Source: Terriglobia bacterium (GTDB lineage: Bacteria > Acidobacteriota > Terriglobia > UBA7540). From it: 64,000 nt of DNA. Shown here piece by piece: positions 43,846 through 51,623 of this stretch. Positions within the stretch are counted from its first letter, which is position 1. The number at the start of each line of letters is the position of its first letter. The position numbers and the translations under genes are program-made. Under the pieces are notes generated by a model that saw only the letters and a list, made by a program, of their open reading frames with translations, made no database searches and had not been told where the DNA came from. Where the stretch lies: NCBI GenBank assembly GCA_020072655.1, contig JAIQGH010000005.1:1-64000 (forward strand), written 5' to 3'.

Positions 43846-43909
43846 CCTTCGTCACTGGTCCTTCGTCCCTTGTCCTCTGCAAATGCCGGGGGACGAGGGA
43901 CAAGGGACG
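43846..43909. repeat. heptamer array with perfect 12-bp inverted repeat in a pseudopilin leader
   Basis: CGTCCCTTGTCC (43864-43875) and GGACAAGGGACG (43898-43909) are perfect reverse complements separated by 22 bases. Further 7-bp units of the xxxGTCC type precede the left arm. The array lies just upstream of, or within, the leader of the pseudopilin gene. Confidence 0.8.
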
Positions 43910-43958
43910 CCAGCCTTTCGCGCCGGTCCACTTCATCAGGAGCGACCTCATGACTGAA

Positions 43959-44444
43959 TTACCAGTCCCCATACTTAGTTCCATCCAGGGCCGTCCCGAA
44001 GCTTTTCGAATAGACGTCGAAGACGTTCCCACCGCCCCAACTCCGCGAATCGGGGTCGTCCTGCATGGAGCGAAGGCCCCAGTCCACCTCGCCCGTCATC
44101 GGGTCCACGGGGATGCGCCGCAGGAATTTGTATTTGGCGGTGGCGGCTCCCTTCAGGGTCACGCCTTTCACGAGCGTCTCCAAATCGGGTGGATAGCCGA
44201 AGCTATCCGCGTTCGTCGGAATCATCCCCCGATCAGCAAAGTCCTTGTACCGGTCAATCGCCTGGCGCAGGTCGCGGAGATCACGGCGCAGTTCCGTCTC
44301 TTTTGTGCGCTGGACCTGAAGACGCGCCATGGGTAAGGCGACAGCGGTCAAGATCAACAGAATGGTAATGGCCGCAATCAACTCGACGATCGTGAAGCCG
44401 TCCCCGCGGCGGCGTCCGGTCGTGCTGGAGACCCTGGCGTTCAT
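43959..44444 (-). CDS. type II secretion/type IV pilus pseudopilin
   Basis: The 161-residue prepilin has a basic leader MNARVSSTTGRRRGDG, cleavage site G|FTIVELIAAITILLILTAVALP with Glu at +5, and a GspG-like globular part (LRDLRQAIDRYKDFADRG...YPPDLETLVKGV...FLRRIPVDPMTGEVDWGLRSMQDD). The DP..G..W....Y block is the calcium-binding or beta-loop region of major pseudopilins. It overlaps the secretin stop by 4 bases, so the pair is co-translated. It is the better-preserved of the two GspG-like proteins here. Confidence 0.9.
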   Translation of the reverse strand: MNARVSSTTGRRRGDGFTIVELIAAITILLILTAVALPMARLQVQRTKETELRRDLRDLRQAIDRYKDFADRGMIPTNADSFGYPPDLETLVKGVTLKGAATAKYKFLRRIPVDPMTGEVDWGLRSMQDDPDSRSWGGGNVFDVYSKSFGTALDGTKYGDW

Positions 44445-46312
44445 TGCGGCTGGCCTGGCGGCTCCGGCGGCGTTTCAGGACCCTGGGGCGCCTCGGGGCC
44501 GGAGGGAGGGATCGGCACCTGAGCGGGCGTGGGGATGGTGGGAGGTGCTATGCCGGCGGCGGGGACCGAAACTCCAGCGCCAGCTTCGCCGGCAAACTCC
44601 GGCAGGCGGATGACGCGCGGCGTCAGCATCACCAAGACTTCCGTGTCCTCCAAATCGCGGTGCTCGCTGGAGAAGAGATACCGCAACACGGGAATCTGTC
44701 CGAGGAAGGGGATGCCGGTGACCGACTGCGTGATGTTCGTCTGGATAAGTCCACCCAAAAGGTTCACTTCGCCCTCTTTGAGGCGGATGTCGTGTTCGAT
44801 CTTGCGCTGGCCAAAGGTCGGCTGGCTGAACCCCCCGATCGAGATGGGTTGCCCAAGCGAAGAGATTTCCACCGTCGCGTGCAGGGCCACTTCACCGTTC
44901 GACATAAGGTGCGGCGTAATGTCGAGGTTCACGCCCACATCCTGGTACTGGAACTGCGTGCTGGCGAGCAGTCCGAAGTTGCCAGACGTACCGGTGCTCA
45001 CGGTCCCGAGGGAGGGCAAGAAACTGCCCGTCGCATAGGGAATGCGCGTCCCAATTCGCAGCTTCGCGGTTTGCCCGTCGGTCACGCGGACTTGGGGATT
45101 CTGCAAGACGTGCGAGTGGGAGTCACTCATCAAAGCATTCGCCACGGCGCCCGGCATCACGATGCCGAAATCGTGGCTGGTGATCTTACCCAAGAGAAGA
45201 TCTCCGAGTGACACTGCCGGGATGGTTGTCGCCGTGCTTCCAGTCCCCGTGACAATCGGCGAGCGGGGGTTGAATCCGATGCCCAAGACGTTCGACCCCG
45301 AAAGCGGAGAGGTGGGGACCAGTTGCATGCCGAGGTCACGAATGCGGCTGCGATCGGCTTCCACGACCGCGACATCTAAGAGGATTTCGGCCTTCCCCCG
45401 GTCGAGATCGTTGATCATCTTTTCCGCCGCCGCCACCTTGTCGGGAGTGTCGCGAATGATGATAGCGTTCGCGTCCGGATTGTCCACAATGCGCTGCAAA
45501 CCCAGCACTTGCTTGAGGGCGGTGGTAATCGCCGTTCGATCAGCGGGGGCGAGAGGATTGCTGATGAAGATCGTCTTCAGAACCTCTTCCTGGTAATCCC
45601 GCCGGTTGGTGGGATTGTCAGTAATAACCAAAATCGTGTTGGGCGTCAGCGGCCGCCAGAACGTTTTGGTTTGGTAGGAAACGATGCGCAGCGCGTCCTC
45701 AATCTTCACGTTCGTCAAGTCCACGGAAACCGGCCGGGGCTGGAAATCGGAAGTGAAGGCCACATTCAAATTGGCGAGCTTGGCCAGAGTCTGATAGACC
45801 TTGTCACTTGAGGCCGAAACCCGGAAGTGCGCCAACGGTTCGGCCGGCAAAGGATTGAGCTCGACGGCTCCGGCCTTCCCGGAAACGGCCGCCGGCTTTT
45901 CGCGCGCCTTGAGGGCCTGCTGGAGGGATTCCTCACGCTGACGCTTCGCCGCAGCCTGCACAGCCACAATGCGAGCCAGTTCCTGCGACGCCGCCTCGTT
46001 GGTGGGATCGATGCCGACCGCCTTTTGAAATTCCCCCGCGGCGTCGTCGGTGCGGCCGCCTGCCAGCAGCCTGCGGCCCTGCCGGAGGTGGAAATCTGCC
46101 GCCCGGGCTCGGGCATTCCGTTCGTGGATTTGATACCGGGGGTTTTCTGGCTCGGCCTGCAGAGCCTTTTCGTAGTTGACTAGCGCCGTGTCCCAATCCT
46201 TGTGAGCCTCCGCCCGGCGCCCCACACGATACGCCGTGCTCCCCCCGCCGCAGCCTAGACAGGCGACAAGTCCTGCGACCACTGTCAGTTGACTGAGCCT
46301 CTTACCCAGCAT
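44441..46312 (-). CDS. secretin (GspD/PilQ family) lipoprotein with N-terminal TPRs
   Basis: The 623-residue protein begins with a lipoprotein signal (...VACLGC, lipobox Cys at about 21). TPR-like repeats (25-115) are followed by a secretin N0/STN-like domain (VYQTLAKLANLNVAFTSDFQPRPVSVDLTNVKIEDALRIVS), an N1-type domain (VLGLQRIVDNPDANAIIIRDTP) and the secretin core with VRVTDGQTAKLRIGTRIPY and EGEVNLLGGLIQ...GIPFLGQIPVLRYLFSS. A Pro-rich C-terminal tail ends it. The secretin forms the outer-membrane pore. The fused TPRs may replace a separate pilotin (inference), as in several delta-proteobacterial and acidobacterial systems. Confidence 0.93.
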   Translation of the reverse strand: MLGKRLSQLTVVAGLVACLGCGGGSTAYRVGRRAEAHKDWDTALVNYEKALQAEPENPRYQIHERNARARAADFHLRQGRRLLAGGRTDDAAGEFQKAVGIDPTNEAASQELARIVAVQAAAKRQREESLQQALKAREKPAAVSGKAGAVELNPLPAEPLAHFRVSASSDKVYQTLAKLANLNVAFTSDFQPRPVSVDLTNVKIEDALRIVSYQTKTFWRPLTPNTILVITDNPTNRRDYQEEVLKTIFISNPLAPADRTAITTALKQVLGLQRIVDNPDANAIIIRDTPDKVAAAEKMINDLDRGKAEILLDVAVVEADRSRIRDLGMQLVPTSPLSGSNVLGIGFNPRSPIVTGTGSTATTIPAVSLGDLLLGKITSHDFGIVMPGAVANALMSDSHSHVLQNPQVRVTDGQTAKLRIGTRIPYATGSFLPSLGTVSTGTSGNFGLLASTQFQYQDVGVNLDITPHLMSNGEVALHATVEISSLGQPISIGGFSQPTFGQRKIEHDIRLKEGEVNLLGGLIQTNITQSVTGIPFLGQIPVLRYLFSSEHRDLEDTEVLVMLTPRVIRLPEFAGEAGAGVSVPAAGIAPPTIPTPAQVPIPPSGPEAPQGPETPPEPPGQPQ

Positions 46313-46333
46313 CCCCTTCTCCCGCTGCGCCGG

Positions 46334-47470
46334 TCAGCGTCGGTCCTTAGGATTATCCGGCATTAGCGCCTGTCTGTGCAAGTCGAACCCCGATCCTTGT
46401 TGCCAGACGACAAGCTTCCGTCTGTCAACCTCGACGCCTCGGGAACGGGATTTGTCCATTTTCCGCACTCCGGCCCGTCGAGCAAGCACGGGCCGCGAGA
46501 TGCCAAAATCCTCCACAACCTCAACCGATTCAGGCGACGCACTAAGCACTCGGTAACGGTTCGCGAGCACATCGCCCTGTCGCACCAGATACACTTCATC
46601 CCCGCTTACAACAATTGCTTTTATTTGCCCACTCGCCAACTCCACGTACCCTATGGGCTTGAGCGTGGCACGGGACGGGCATGCCTGAGTGTCGGAGGCT
46701 ACATCCAGACATGTCTTACTCTTACTGGCTACCAATTTTGGCGACGCTGCTCTAGGGGAGGGGCCATCATCCGGCAACGCTTCGATCACCTCCACCGAGT
46801 ACGGCGACACCTTGACGGCTCGGTATCGGTCGGCAAAGGTTTCACCTTCGCGGACAAGATAGACGGTTTCTCCCAAGCCCAAGACGGCCTGGACTTGGCC
46901 GTCGAGCCCCTCGATATAGCCGAGCCTTCGAGGGATCAATGGGGCGTTGTCTGGCGGCACATTCTGCTCCTGAGACAAAACCATAACTCGGGAAGGGCCA
47001 GACTCAGCCAGTGGTTTGGTTTCAGAGGAGCCAGACGCGGGAAGGGTGTGAGAAGTCGGCTGCAATTGCGGTGTCCACGCTGGCGGACCAGTGTAGTGTG
47101 CCAGCAGTACCGGCTGGGGGATTCTCACTGCTTGCCATTCATATCCGGAGGATTGCTTCTTCCGGACTAGGCTCCTTCGGGTTCCGGTCCCCGAAACAGC
47201 GGTTGCTGTGGCTGTAGCCTTCTTTGCCAACCCTTTCCGTCGCGTCGCTTGGAGTGTCGAAGACATTGAACTTGTCATCCCCGGGTCTTTCCAAGACGAG
47301 CCGACCAATAGATTATCGTTGGTGAAGACCTTGACGGGTTTCGTTGCTTCCCTCGCACGTCTCTCCCGCTCCGCGCGAGCTATGTCGCCCAAGCTTTGAG
47401 CGGTCCCCAAGGAGGTTGCCAGCGTCAAGATCAATCCTATGACTGCCCCTATCAGAATCTTAGTTCTCAT
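46334..47470 (-). CDS. exported protein with two PilP/GspC-like domains
   Basis: From ATG 47470 (GAGGGGA upstream) the protein has 378 residues. A signal peptide (MRTKILIGAVIGLILTLATSLGTAQ) is followed by a Ser/Thr-rich linker and two copies of a domain of about 50 residues: RLGYIEGLDGQVQAVLGLGETVYLVREGETFADRYRAVKVSPYSVEVIE and PIGYVELASGQIKAIVVSGDEVYLVRQGDVLANRYRVLSASPESVEVVED (each written in part here as G-Y-I/V-E-x-x-x-G-Q core). The same domain occurs in the PilP-like protein at the other end of the operon. Tandem duplication is unusual for GspC/PilP. It directly precedes the secretin gene and may contact it. Confidence 0.6.
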   Translation of the reverse strand: MRTKILIGAVIGLILTLATSLGTAQSLGDIARAERERRAREATKPVKVFTNDNLLVGSSWKDPGMTSSMSSTLQATRRKGLAKKATATATAVSGTGTRRSLVRKKQSSGYEWQAVRIPQPVLLAHYTGPPAWTPQLQPTSHTLPASGSSETKPLAESGPSRVMVLSQEQNVPPDNAPLIPRRLGYIEGLDGQVQAVLGLGETVYLVREGETFADRYRAVKVSPYSVEVIEALPDDGPSPRAASPKLVASKSKTCLDVASDTQACPSRATLKPIGYVELASGQIKAIVVSGDEVYLVRQGDVLANRYRVLSASPESVEVVEDFGISRPVLARRAGVRKMDKSRSRGVEVDRRKLVVWQQGSGFDLHRQALMPDNPKDRR

Positions 47471-47506
47471 GTCCCCTCGCTTGTGACTCGTGTTCGTGAA
47501 CACACA

Positions 47507-48358
47507 CTACGTTTTCAATCTTCCCTCGCGCACAAAGCAACGACGTCTTGGTCTCTTCGCCTCTTGGCTGGCATATCGGAAACCCCGGATCTGGGATCCT
47601 GCTCTATGGTCCCTGCCCTCCAACTCCTTGATGCCTAGCCCAAAAGTCTTGACCCCGAATCCTGTCCCGGCGATTCCAACCTGCGCGGAGTCTTCGCCTT
47701 GAGGTCCGGGCTCGGGCGGCTGCGGCGGAGGAGAACCGGATGCGGCCAGCGAACGGCCAGCACGCTCAGGTCCCTTCGTCCGGGACAGCGCACGCGTCTC
47801 ACGCGCAGAAGCGACCTCGACATAAGGGGCGACCTCCGCTGCCGCCGGGAAGGTCTTTGCCGGCCGTTCCCCTTCCGTAGCAAATTGAATCCATTCGCCT
47901 TGCTGGACGATGGTCTCTACTCGCCCATCGGCCATCTCGACATAGCCGAGCGGCTGGAGGACCTCCGAGCCCGCTGACGCAGTGTGGCTTTTTGGGACAC
48001 TTTCGCCGGGATCGTCGCGGTGGCTCAGTGAAGCTTCCAGCCTCGCGCGATTTCGGTCTGCGGGCATTTTGTCGGTGAGTGGTCCGATGCGACCGGAGTC
48101 GGCACGAGAGGGTACAAGCTCAGCGAACTTCGGCGCGCCGCGATCAACATACCGCTTCTCAGCGGTTGCACCCGACCCGTCGTCGCGCAGCCCTGGGTCC
48201 GCCGTGGCTGCCGCAGTCTCGTCGGCGGAGGGGCGGCGCTCGGCGGTGACATTCTGAGGAGGCGGGGGCAGCAAATTCAGCGCCACGAGCGCCAGGCACG
48301 CCGCGGCCAGGATGCCGCTCGCCCACCTCCACACGTGATGACTCTGCTGCATCTTCAC
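47507..48358 (-). CDS. membrane-anchored protein with degenerate PilP/GspC-like domain
   Basis: The 283-residue protein has an N-terminal anchor (ASGILAAACLALVALNLLPPPP), a long low-complexity linker, and one partial copy of the operon's PilP/GspC-like domain (LGYVEMADGRVETIVQQGEWIQFATEGE). The domain is shorter than in its paralogues, because the R-Y-R-V-x-x-x-S-P part is replaced by an Ala-rich segment. The C-terminal 70 residues are basic and probably disordered. It is the first gene of the operon, and its N-terminus resembles that of the PilP-like protein at 37798-38355, so a duplication is likely. Confidence 0.6.
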   Translation of the reverse strand: MKMQQSHHVWRWASGILAAACLALVALNLLPPPPQNVTAERRPSADETAAATADPGLRDDGSGATAEKRYVDRGAPKFAELVPSRADSGRIGPLTDKMPADRNRARLEASLSHRDDPGESVPKSHTASAGSEVLQPLGYVEMADGRVETIVQQGEWIQFATEGERPAKTFPAAAEVAPYVEVASARETRALSRTKGPERAGRSLAASGSPPPQPPEPGPQGEDSAQVGIAGTGFGVKTFGLGIKELEGRDHRAGSQIRGFRYASQEAKRPRRRCFVREGRLKT

Positions 48359-48360
48359 GC

Positions 48361-48918
48361 TCAGAGTCTAGCTCGGTGACGCAGGTTGCCTGCCTGAAAC
48401 AACTTCTCTAGCGATGTTATATCACGATTAACCCCGCCGCGATAGATGTAACGAGACGAAATTCTCTATCAAGCGTCCTCTGTCCTAGCTTTCGCGCGCC
48501 GCGCGCGCCTCCGCGCCTCTCCCCCGACTTTCTCCGGGGTTCGGGGTTGGGAACTCGGAGTTCGGCCCCCGTCTACCATCTACCATCTACCGACTTCTGG
48601 CGAGCCGTGACGAGTGACGAGCCGGGAATTCTGGCGACCTGGGAATCGGGAACGAGTGAGCGATTGAATCATCGACTCGGTGGCCCAATGACTCAATCAC
48701 CCGATCACTCAATCGCACAATTCTGCGATTCGCCCCTCCCGCTCCCTTGTCTAGCCCCTAGTCCCCAGCCCCTAGTCCCTGCTCTTCCGGCCCCGACTGC
48801 CGACTCGCCACTCCCGCCTCTGTCTTCCCAGGTCCCCGGCGCCTAGCACCTAGGAAATGGGTAATGGGGTCTTTTGGCTTGAAAGACTCTCTTGCTCTAA
48901 CGCCAACATGCCGATAGT
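48361..48918. repeat. low-complexity intergenic island of mixed 7-bp arrays
   Basis: No gene was found in these 558 bases. From about 48571 to 48860 the sequence is a succession of short 7-bp-phased arrays with different units: CCATCTA (48571-48592), GTGACGA (about 48605-48619), GGGAATC-like (about 48645-48659), ACTCAAT/CCCGATC-like (48660-48716) and TAGTCCC/TAGCCCC (48749-48785), ending with a CCTAGCACCTAGG palindrome near 48842. It lies between the pilus operon and the restriction-modification genes, which are divergent. Confidence 0.65.
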
Positions 48919-49788
48919 ATGGGCATGATGAACGTCGGCACCGTTTCTGCGCCCATCATGAAGCACGTCATACATAAGGGGGACGCCAGGGACATAGACT
49001 GGATAGACTCTGGGTCCGTCCACCTTGTAGTCACATCCCCGCCTTATTGGACGCTCAAGGAGTACCCTGAAAACCCCTCGCAACTTGGAGCAATAGAAGG
49101 CTACGAAGACTTCCATCGGGAGCTCGAGAGAGTCTGGACTCATTGTTTCCGCGTTCTGGTTCCAGGCGGCAGGCTTTGCTGTGTCGTCGGGGATGTCTGT
49201 ATCGCTCGGAGACGCAACCGCGGTCGCCATATGGTACTTCCCCTGCACGCTGATATTTCGGTCAGGTGCAGGCGGGTCGGCTTTGACTACCTGACTCCTA
49301 TCCTGTGGCACAAAATCGCAAACGCTAGCTACGAGGTTGAGAACGGTTCGTCTTTCCTTGGGAAGCCTTACGAGCCGAACGCGATCATCAAGAACGATGT
49401 CGAGTATATCCTCATGCTGCGCAAGCCCGGAGGTTATCGCCAGCCCACGGAGGAACAACGCCGTGAGTCACGGCTTAGCAAGGAAGAGCATGGCGCATGG
49501 TTCCGCTCTTTTTGGGCCGACGTTCCAGGCGAATCCACCCGCTATCATCCTGCCCCTTTTCCAGAGGAACTGGCATTCCGCCTCGTCAGAATGTTTTCTT
49601 TTGTTGGAGATACGGTTCTGGACCCCTTCATGGGGACTGGGACCACCCTCTTAGCAGCAGCACGATGCCGCCGCAATAGTATAGGAGTTGAAATTGAGCC
49701 TAGTTACGTGGCGATGGCCAAAAGGCGACTAGAGGCCGAGACCGATAGTCTTTTTGAGCGAGATAAACCCGCCGTTCTTATTCGCTAA
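48919..49788 (+). CDS. DNA methyltransferase, class beta (probable N4-cytosine), of a type II R-M system
   Basis: The 289-residue protein has motif IV TSPPYW (39-44) ahead of motif I DPFMGTGTT (235-243), the beta-class order. The S-P-P-Y form points to N4-cytosine methylation, though some N6-adenine enzymes share it. FVGDTVLDPFMGTGTTLLAAARCRRNSIGVEIEPSYV is the AdoMet-binding region. The start is uncertain between ATG 48919 and ATG 48958. The gene converges with the downstream endonuclease-like gene and their ends overlap by 4 bases. It lies next to low-complexity repeats, and its base composition is less GC-rich than that of its neighbours, which fits horizontal acquisition. Confidence 0.87.
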   Translation: MGMMNVGTVSAPIMKHVIHKGDARDIDWIDSGSVHLVVTSPPYWTLKEYPENPSQLGAIEGYEDFHRELERVWTHCFRVLVPGGRLCCVVGDVCIARRRNRGRHMVLPLHADISVRCRRVGFDYLTPILWHKIANASYEVENGSSFLGKPYEPNAIIKNDVEYILMLRKPGGYRQPTEEQRRESRLSKEEHGAWFRSFWADVPGESTRYHPAPFPEELAFRLVRMFSFVGDTVLDPFMGTGTTLLAAARCRRNSIGVEIEPSYVAMAKRRLEAETDSLFERDKPAVLIR

Positions 49789-50471
49789 AACCGCTGAGAC
49801 CAAAGCTTCCCGATCCTTGCGATAAAACACTCGTAGTAGATCGCTTCGTTGACCTGAGGAGCGGGCGGCTCTCTTACCAACTTGGCTGGACTGGTTCCAT
49901 CGTAATCCACGACTATCACCGCGAGGGCTTCTGGCCGATCACGTGGGTCGGCAGACTCGTTCCTCGTGGGGATACTCGCGAATATTCCGATGGTATCCCT
50001 AACCACCTTTTCCATGTCGAACTTCGGTCTCTTCAAACCCTTTGCGAACTGGTCAGGGTTCTCGTAGGTGGGAGAAACATTTATCACGACGATTGCGCCA
50101 GCGATGCAATCCTGCCGATGATTGTGCATGTGATTCGAGTAAGCGATGACGTCTCCGTATCTGTTCTTCCTAGCCTTTCCGTGCGCCGCCATGATGGCCT
50201 TGTTTTCTATCGACACGGATACAGAAATCAATGGGAGCTTCGCTTTCTCGAAGATAACTAGGTCAACAGTTCTGACAGCGCTGGAGGTTTTTACTTGGGA
50301 GTTTTTCTTAGGAACCAAGGTCTCAGACCTGATGGCCGCTCCCATTTCTGGGCAACTCATCATCAGGTCGTTAACAACGAAATCCGAGAGCGCGTTGGAG
50401 TTTTGCTGCGCCCTTGGGTTGAACCCAATGTGTTCACTCATCCATCGGACGTAAGCTTCCGGTGCTCTCAT
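49785..50471 (-). CDS. putative type II restriction endonuclease (PD-(D/E)xK-like)
   Basis: The 228-residue protein has no family I can name, but Asp70 (VDLVIF) and Glu89-x-Lys91 (SIENKAIM), separated by about 19 residues between hydrophobic strands, fit the PD-(D/E)xK nuclease core. A downstream KARKNRYGDVIAYSNHMHNHRQD helix is rich in basic residues. Convergent overlap with a type II methyltransferase makes a restriction role likely. The recognition site is unknown. Its GC content appears lower than that of the core genes, consistent with an acquired R-M pair. Confidence 0.65.
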   Translation of the reverse strand: MRAPEAYVRWMSEHIGFNPRAQQNSNALSDFVVNDLMMSCPEMGAAIRSETLVPKKNSQVKTSSAVRTVDLVIFEKAKLPLISVSVSIENKAIMAAHGKARKNRYGDVIAYSNHMHNHRQDCIAGAIVVINVSPTYENPDQFAKGLKRPKFDMEKVVRDTIGIFASIPTRNESADPRDRPEALAVIVVDYDGTSPAKLVREPPAPQVNEAIYYECFIARIGKLWSQRF

Positions 50472-50515
50472 GGGCGGCGCATCTTATCACAGCGCGGTTG
50501 ATGAGTGAACCCCTT

Positions 50516-50540
50516 GGCTGGCGCAGAGCGCAGCTCTGCG
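50516..50540 (+). repeat. REP hairpin 1 (outer left)
   Basis: The head GGCTGG is followed by a 7-bp stem CGCAGAG/CTCTGCG with a 5-base loop. It is the inverse orientation of REP hairpin 4. Confidence 0.7.
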
Positions 50541-50629
50541 TTTCGGCGTTATACTCCGCGACATGACCCGGCCCGCGCGCTATTTTCATCCGGGACAACT
50601 GCAATTCATCACTTCGAGCACGTATCGCG

Positions 50630-50663
50630 GGCTGGCGCAGACCCTAGCCCCTGAGGGTCTGCG
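50630..50663 (+). repeat. REP hairpin 2 (inner left, inside the transposase frame)
   Basis: GGCTGG head plus a perfect 10-bp stem CGCAGACCCT/AGGGTCTGCG with an 8-base loop. Confidence 0.8.
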
Positions 50664-50744
50664 ATCTCGCGCAGCGATTTTTGGCCATGAGCTTGAAGCC
50701 CACGGAATCGAGGATAGAAGCGAGGACGCCTCCCTCCGGGAAAA

Positions 50745-50780
50745 CGCAGACCCCCCCCAAAGCGGGGGTCTGCGCCAGCC
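50745..50780 (-). repeat. REP hairpin 3 (inner right, inside the transposase frame)
   Basis: 11-bp stem CGCAGACCCCC/GGGGGTCTGCG followed by CCAGCC, the reverse complement of the head of hairpin 2. Hairpins 2 and 3 form an inverted REPIN-like pair 151 bases long. Confidence 0.8.
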
Positions 50781-51006
50781 GGGCCGTTACCGGGTTTGGC
50801 AGCGGAGGTTTTACCCTTTCAACGTCTACAGCGACAGGAAGCGGCTCGAGAAACTCCATTACATGCATGGCAATCCCGTCCAGCGCGGCCTGGTGAGTTC
50901 GCCCGACCAGTGGCCCTGGTCGAGCTTCAGGTATTATCACCTGAACGATGCTTCGGTTCTGGCAATGGACCGACTCGGTTGAGTGCACGTTCTGCTCGAC
51001 AGAGAT

Positions 51007-51031
51007 CGCAGAGCTTCGCTCTGCGCCAGCC
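51007..51031 (-). repeat. REP hairpin 4 (outer right)
   Basis: 8-bp stem CGCAGAGC/GCTCTGCG with a 3-base loop followed by CCAGCC. It shares its stem sequence with hairpin 1 and lies in inverse orientation on the far side of the transposase remnant. Confidence 0.75.
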
Positions 51032-51056
51032 GACGTGGCTACCCACTACCCGCTAT

Positions 51057-51536
51057 TCACTTCGAGAAGGAGAGGTTCACGACGGACGGGTATTTCTCCT
51101 GGGTCTCCGGCTTGGAGGGGAGATTCGCCTTGCGGCTTGGCGAATCTCCGCCGGGCGAAGAAATGCAGGGCTCGGACTGCGCTCCAGCCTTCGCTTTCTT
51201 GTCGGCGGTTTGCGCGTCGCTGGGACTGCAGATAACCTCGATACCACCGGCAGACTCCATCGTTGGGGTCTTCGCCGGAACGGGGCGATAGCCTGCAACT
51301 CGGCTGGGCTGACGGCTGGCTTGCCGCGATTGCTCAGTGGGTTTTGCCAACTTCTGCTGAAGGCGTCCGGAGAGCTGCCGCGTGGCCTTGTCCAGCGCCG
51401 AGCCGGCCTTGACCGTCGCCGAGGCCGCGTGGGAGCTGCCGATAGAGTATTCCGCCGAACCTTGGCAGAGGCCATCTGCCGGGAACGGCCCGAGAGACAG
51501 CATTAGGGCCGTTGCCAGGAAAATCTCTTTCTCCAT
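51057..51536 (-). CDS. secreted hypothetical protein
   Basis: From ATG 51536 the product has 159 residues with a signal peptide (MEKEIFLATALMLSLGPFPADGLC). The mature part is basic, Ser/Ala/Lys-rich and predicted to be largely disordered (SRQASRQPSRVAGYRP, TADKKAKAGAQSEP), with two cysteines. No domain was recognised. An in-frame extension to 51602 has no support. The protein may be extracytoplasmic or cell-wall associated; function unknown. Confidence 0.5.
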   Translation of the reverse strand: MEKEIFLATALMLSLGPFPADGLCQGSAEYSIGSSHAASATVKAGSALDKATRQLSGRLQQKLAKPTEQSRQASRQPSRVAGYRPVPAKTPTMESAGGIEVICSPSDAQTADKKAKAGAQSEPCISSPGGDSPSRKANLPSKPETQEKYPSVVNLSFSK

Positions 51537-51623
51537 TTCCGTTCCCCCCGAATAAGCTCGGTCTTGGTCCAGACTAAGTCGACAAGCCCTGAGAGTCAAC
51601 ACGTAAACCCAACAAATGAGGAA

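Larger units (their letters stand above)
50563..50982 (+). pseudogene. REP-associated tyrosine transposase (RAYT), catalytic core lost
   Basis: The 139-codon frame joins a typical RAYT N-terminus (MTRPARYFHPGQLQFITSSTYR) to a typical C-terminus (VWQRRFYPFNVYSDRKRLEKLHYMHGNPVQRGLV, then WPWSSFRYY). Roughly 90-100 residues of the usual protein of about 180 are missing, including the HUH (H-F-H) motif and the catalytic-tyrosine region. The missing part is replaced by about 150 bases bounded by two inverted REP hairpins (50630-50663 and 50745-50780). The frame is open by chance, but the product cannot be an active Y1 transposase. Outer REP hairpins flank the gene. Confidence 0.8.

Noticed and set aside
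48571-48860. CRISPR array
   Set aside because: The repeats are 7 bp long with no unique spacers of 30-40 bp and no cas genes nearby.
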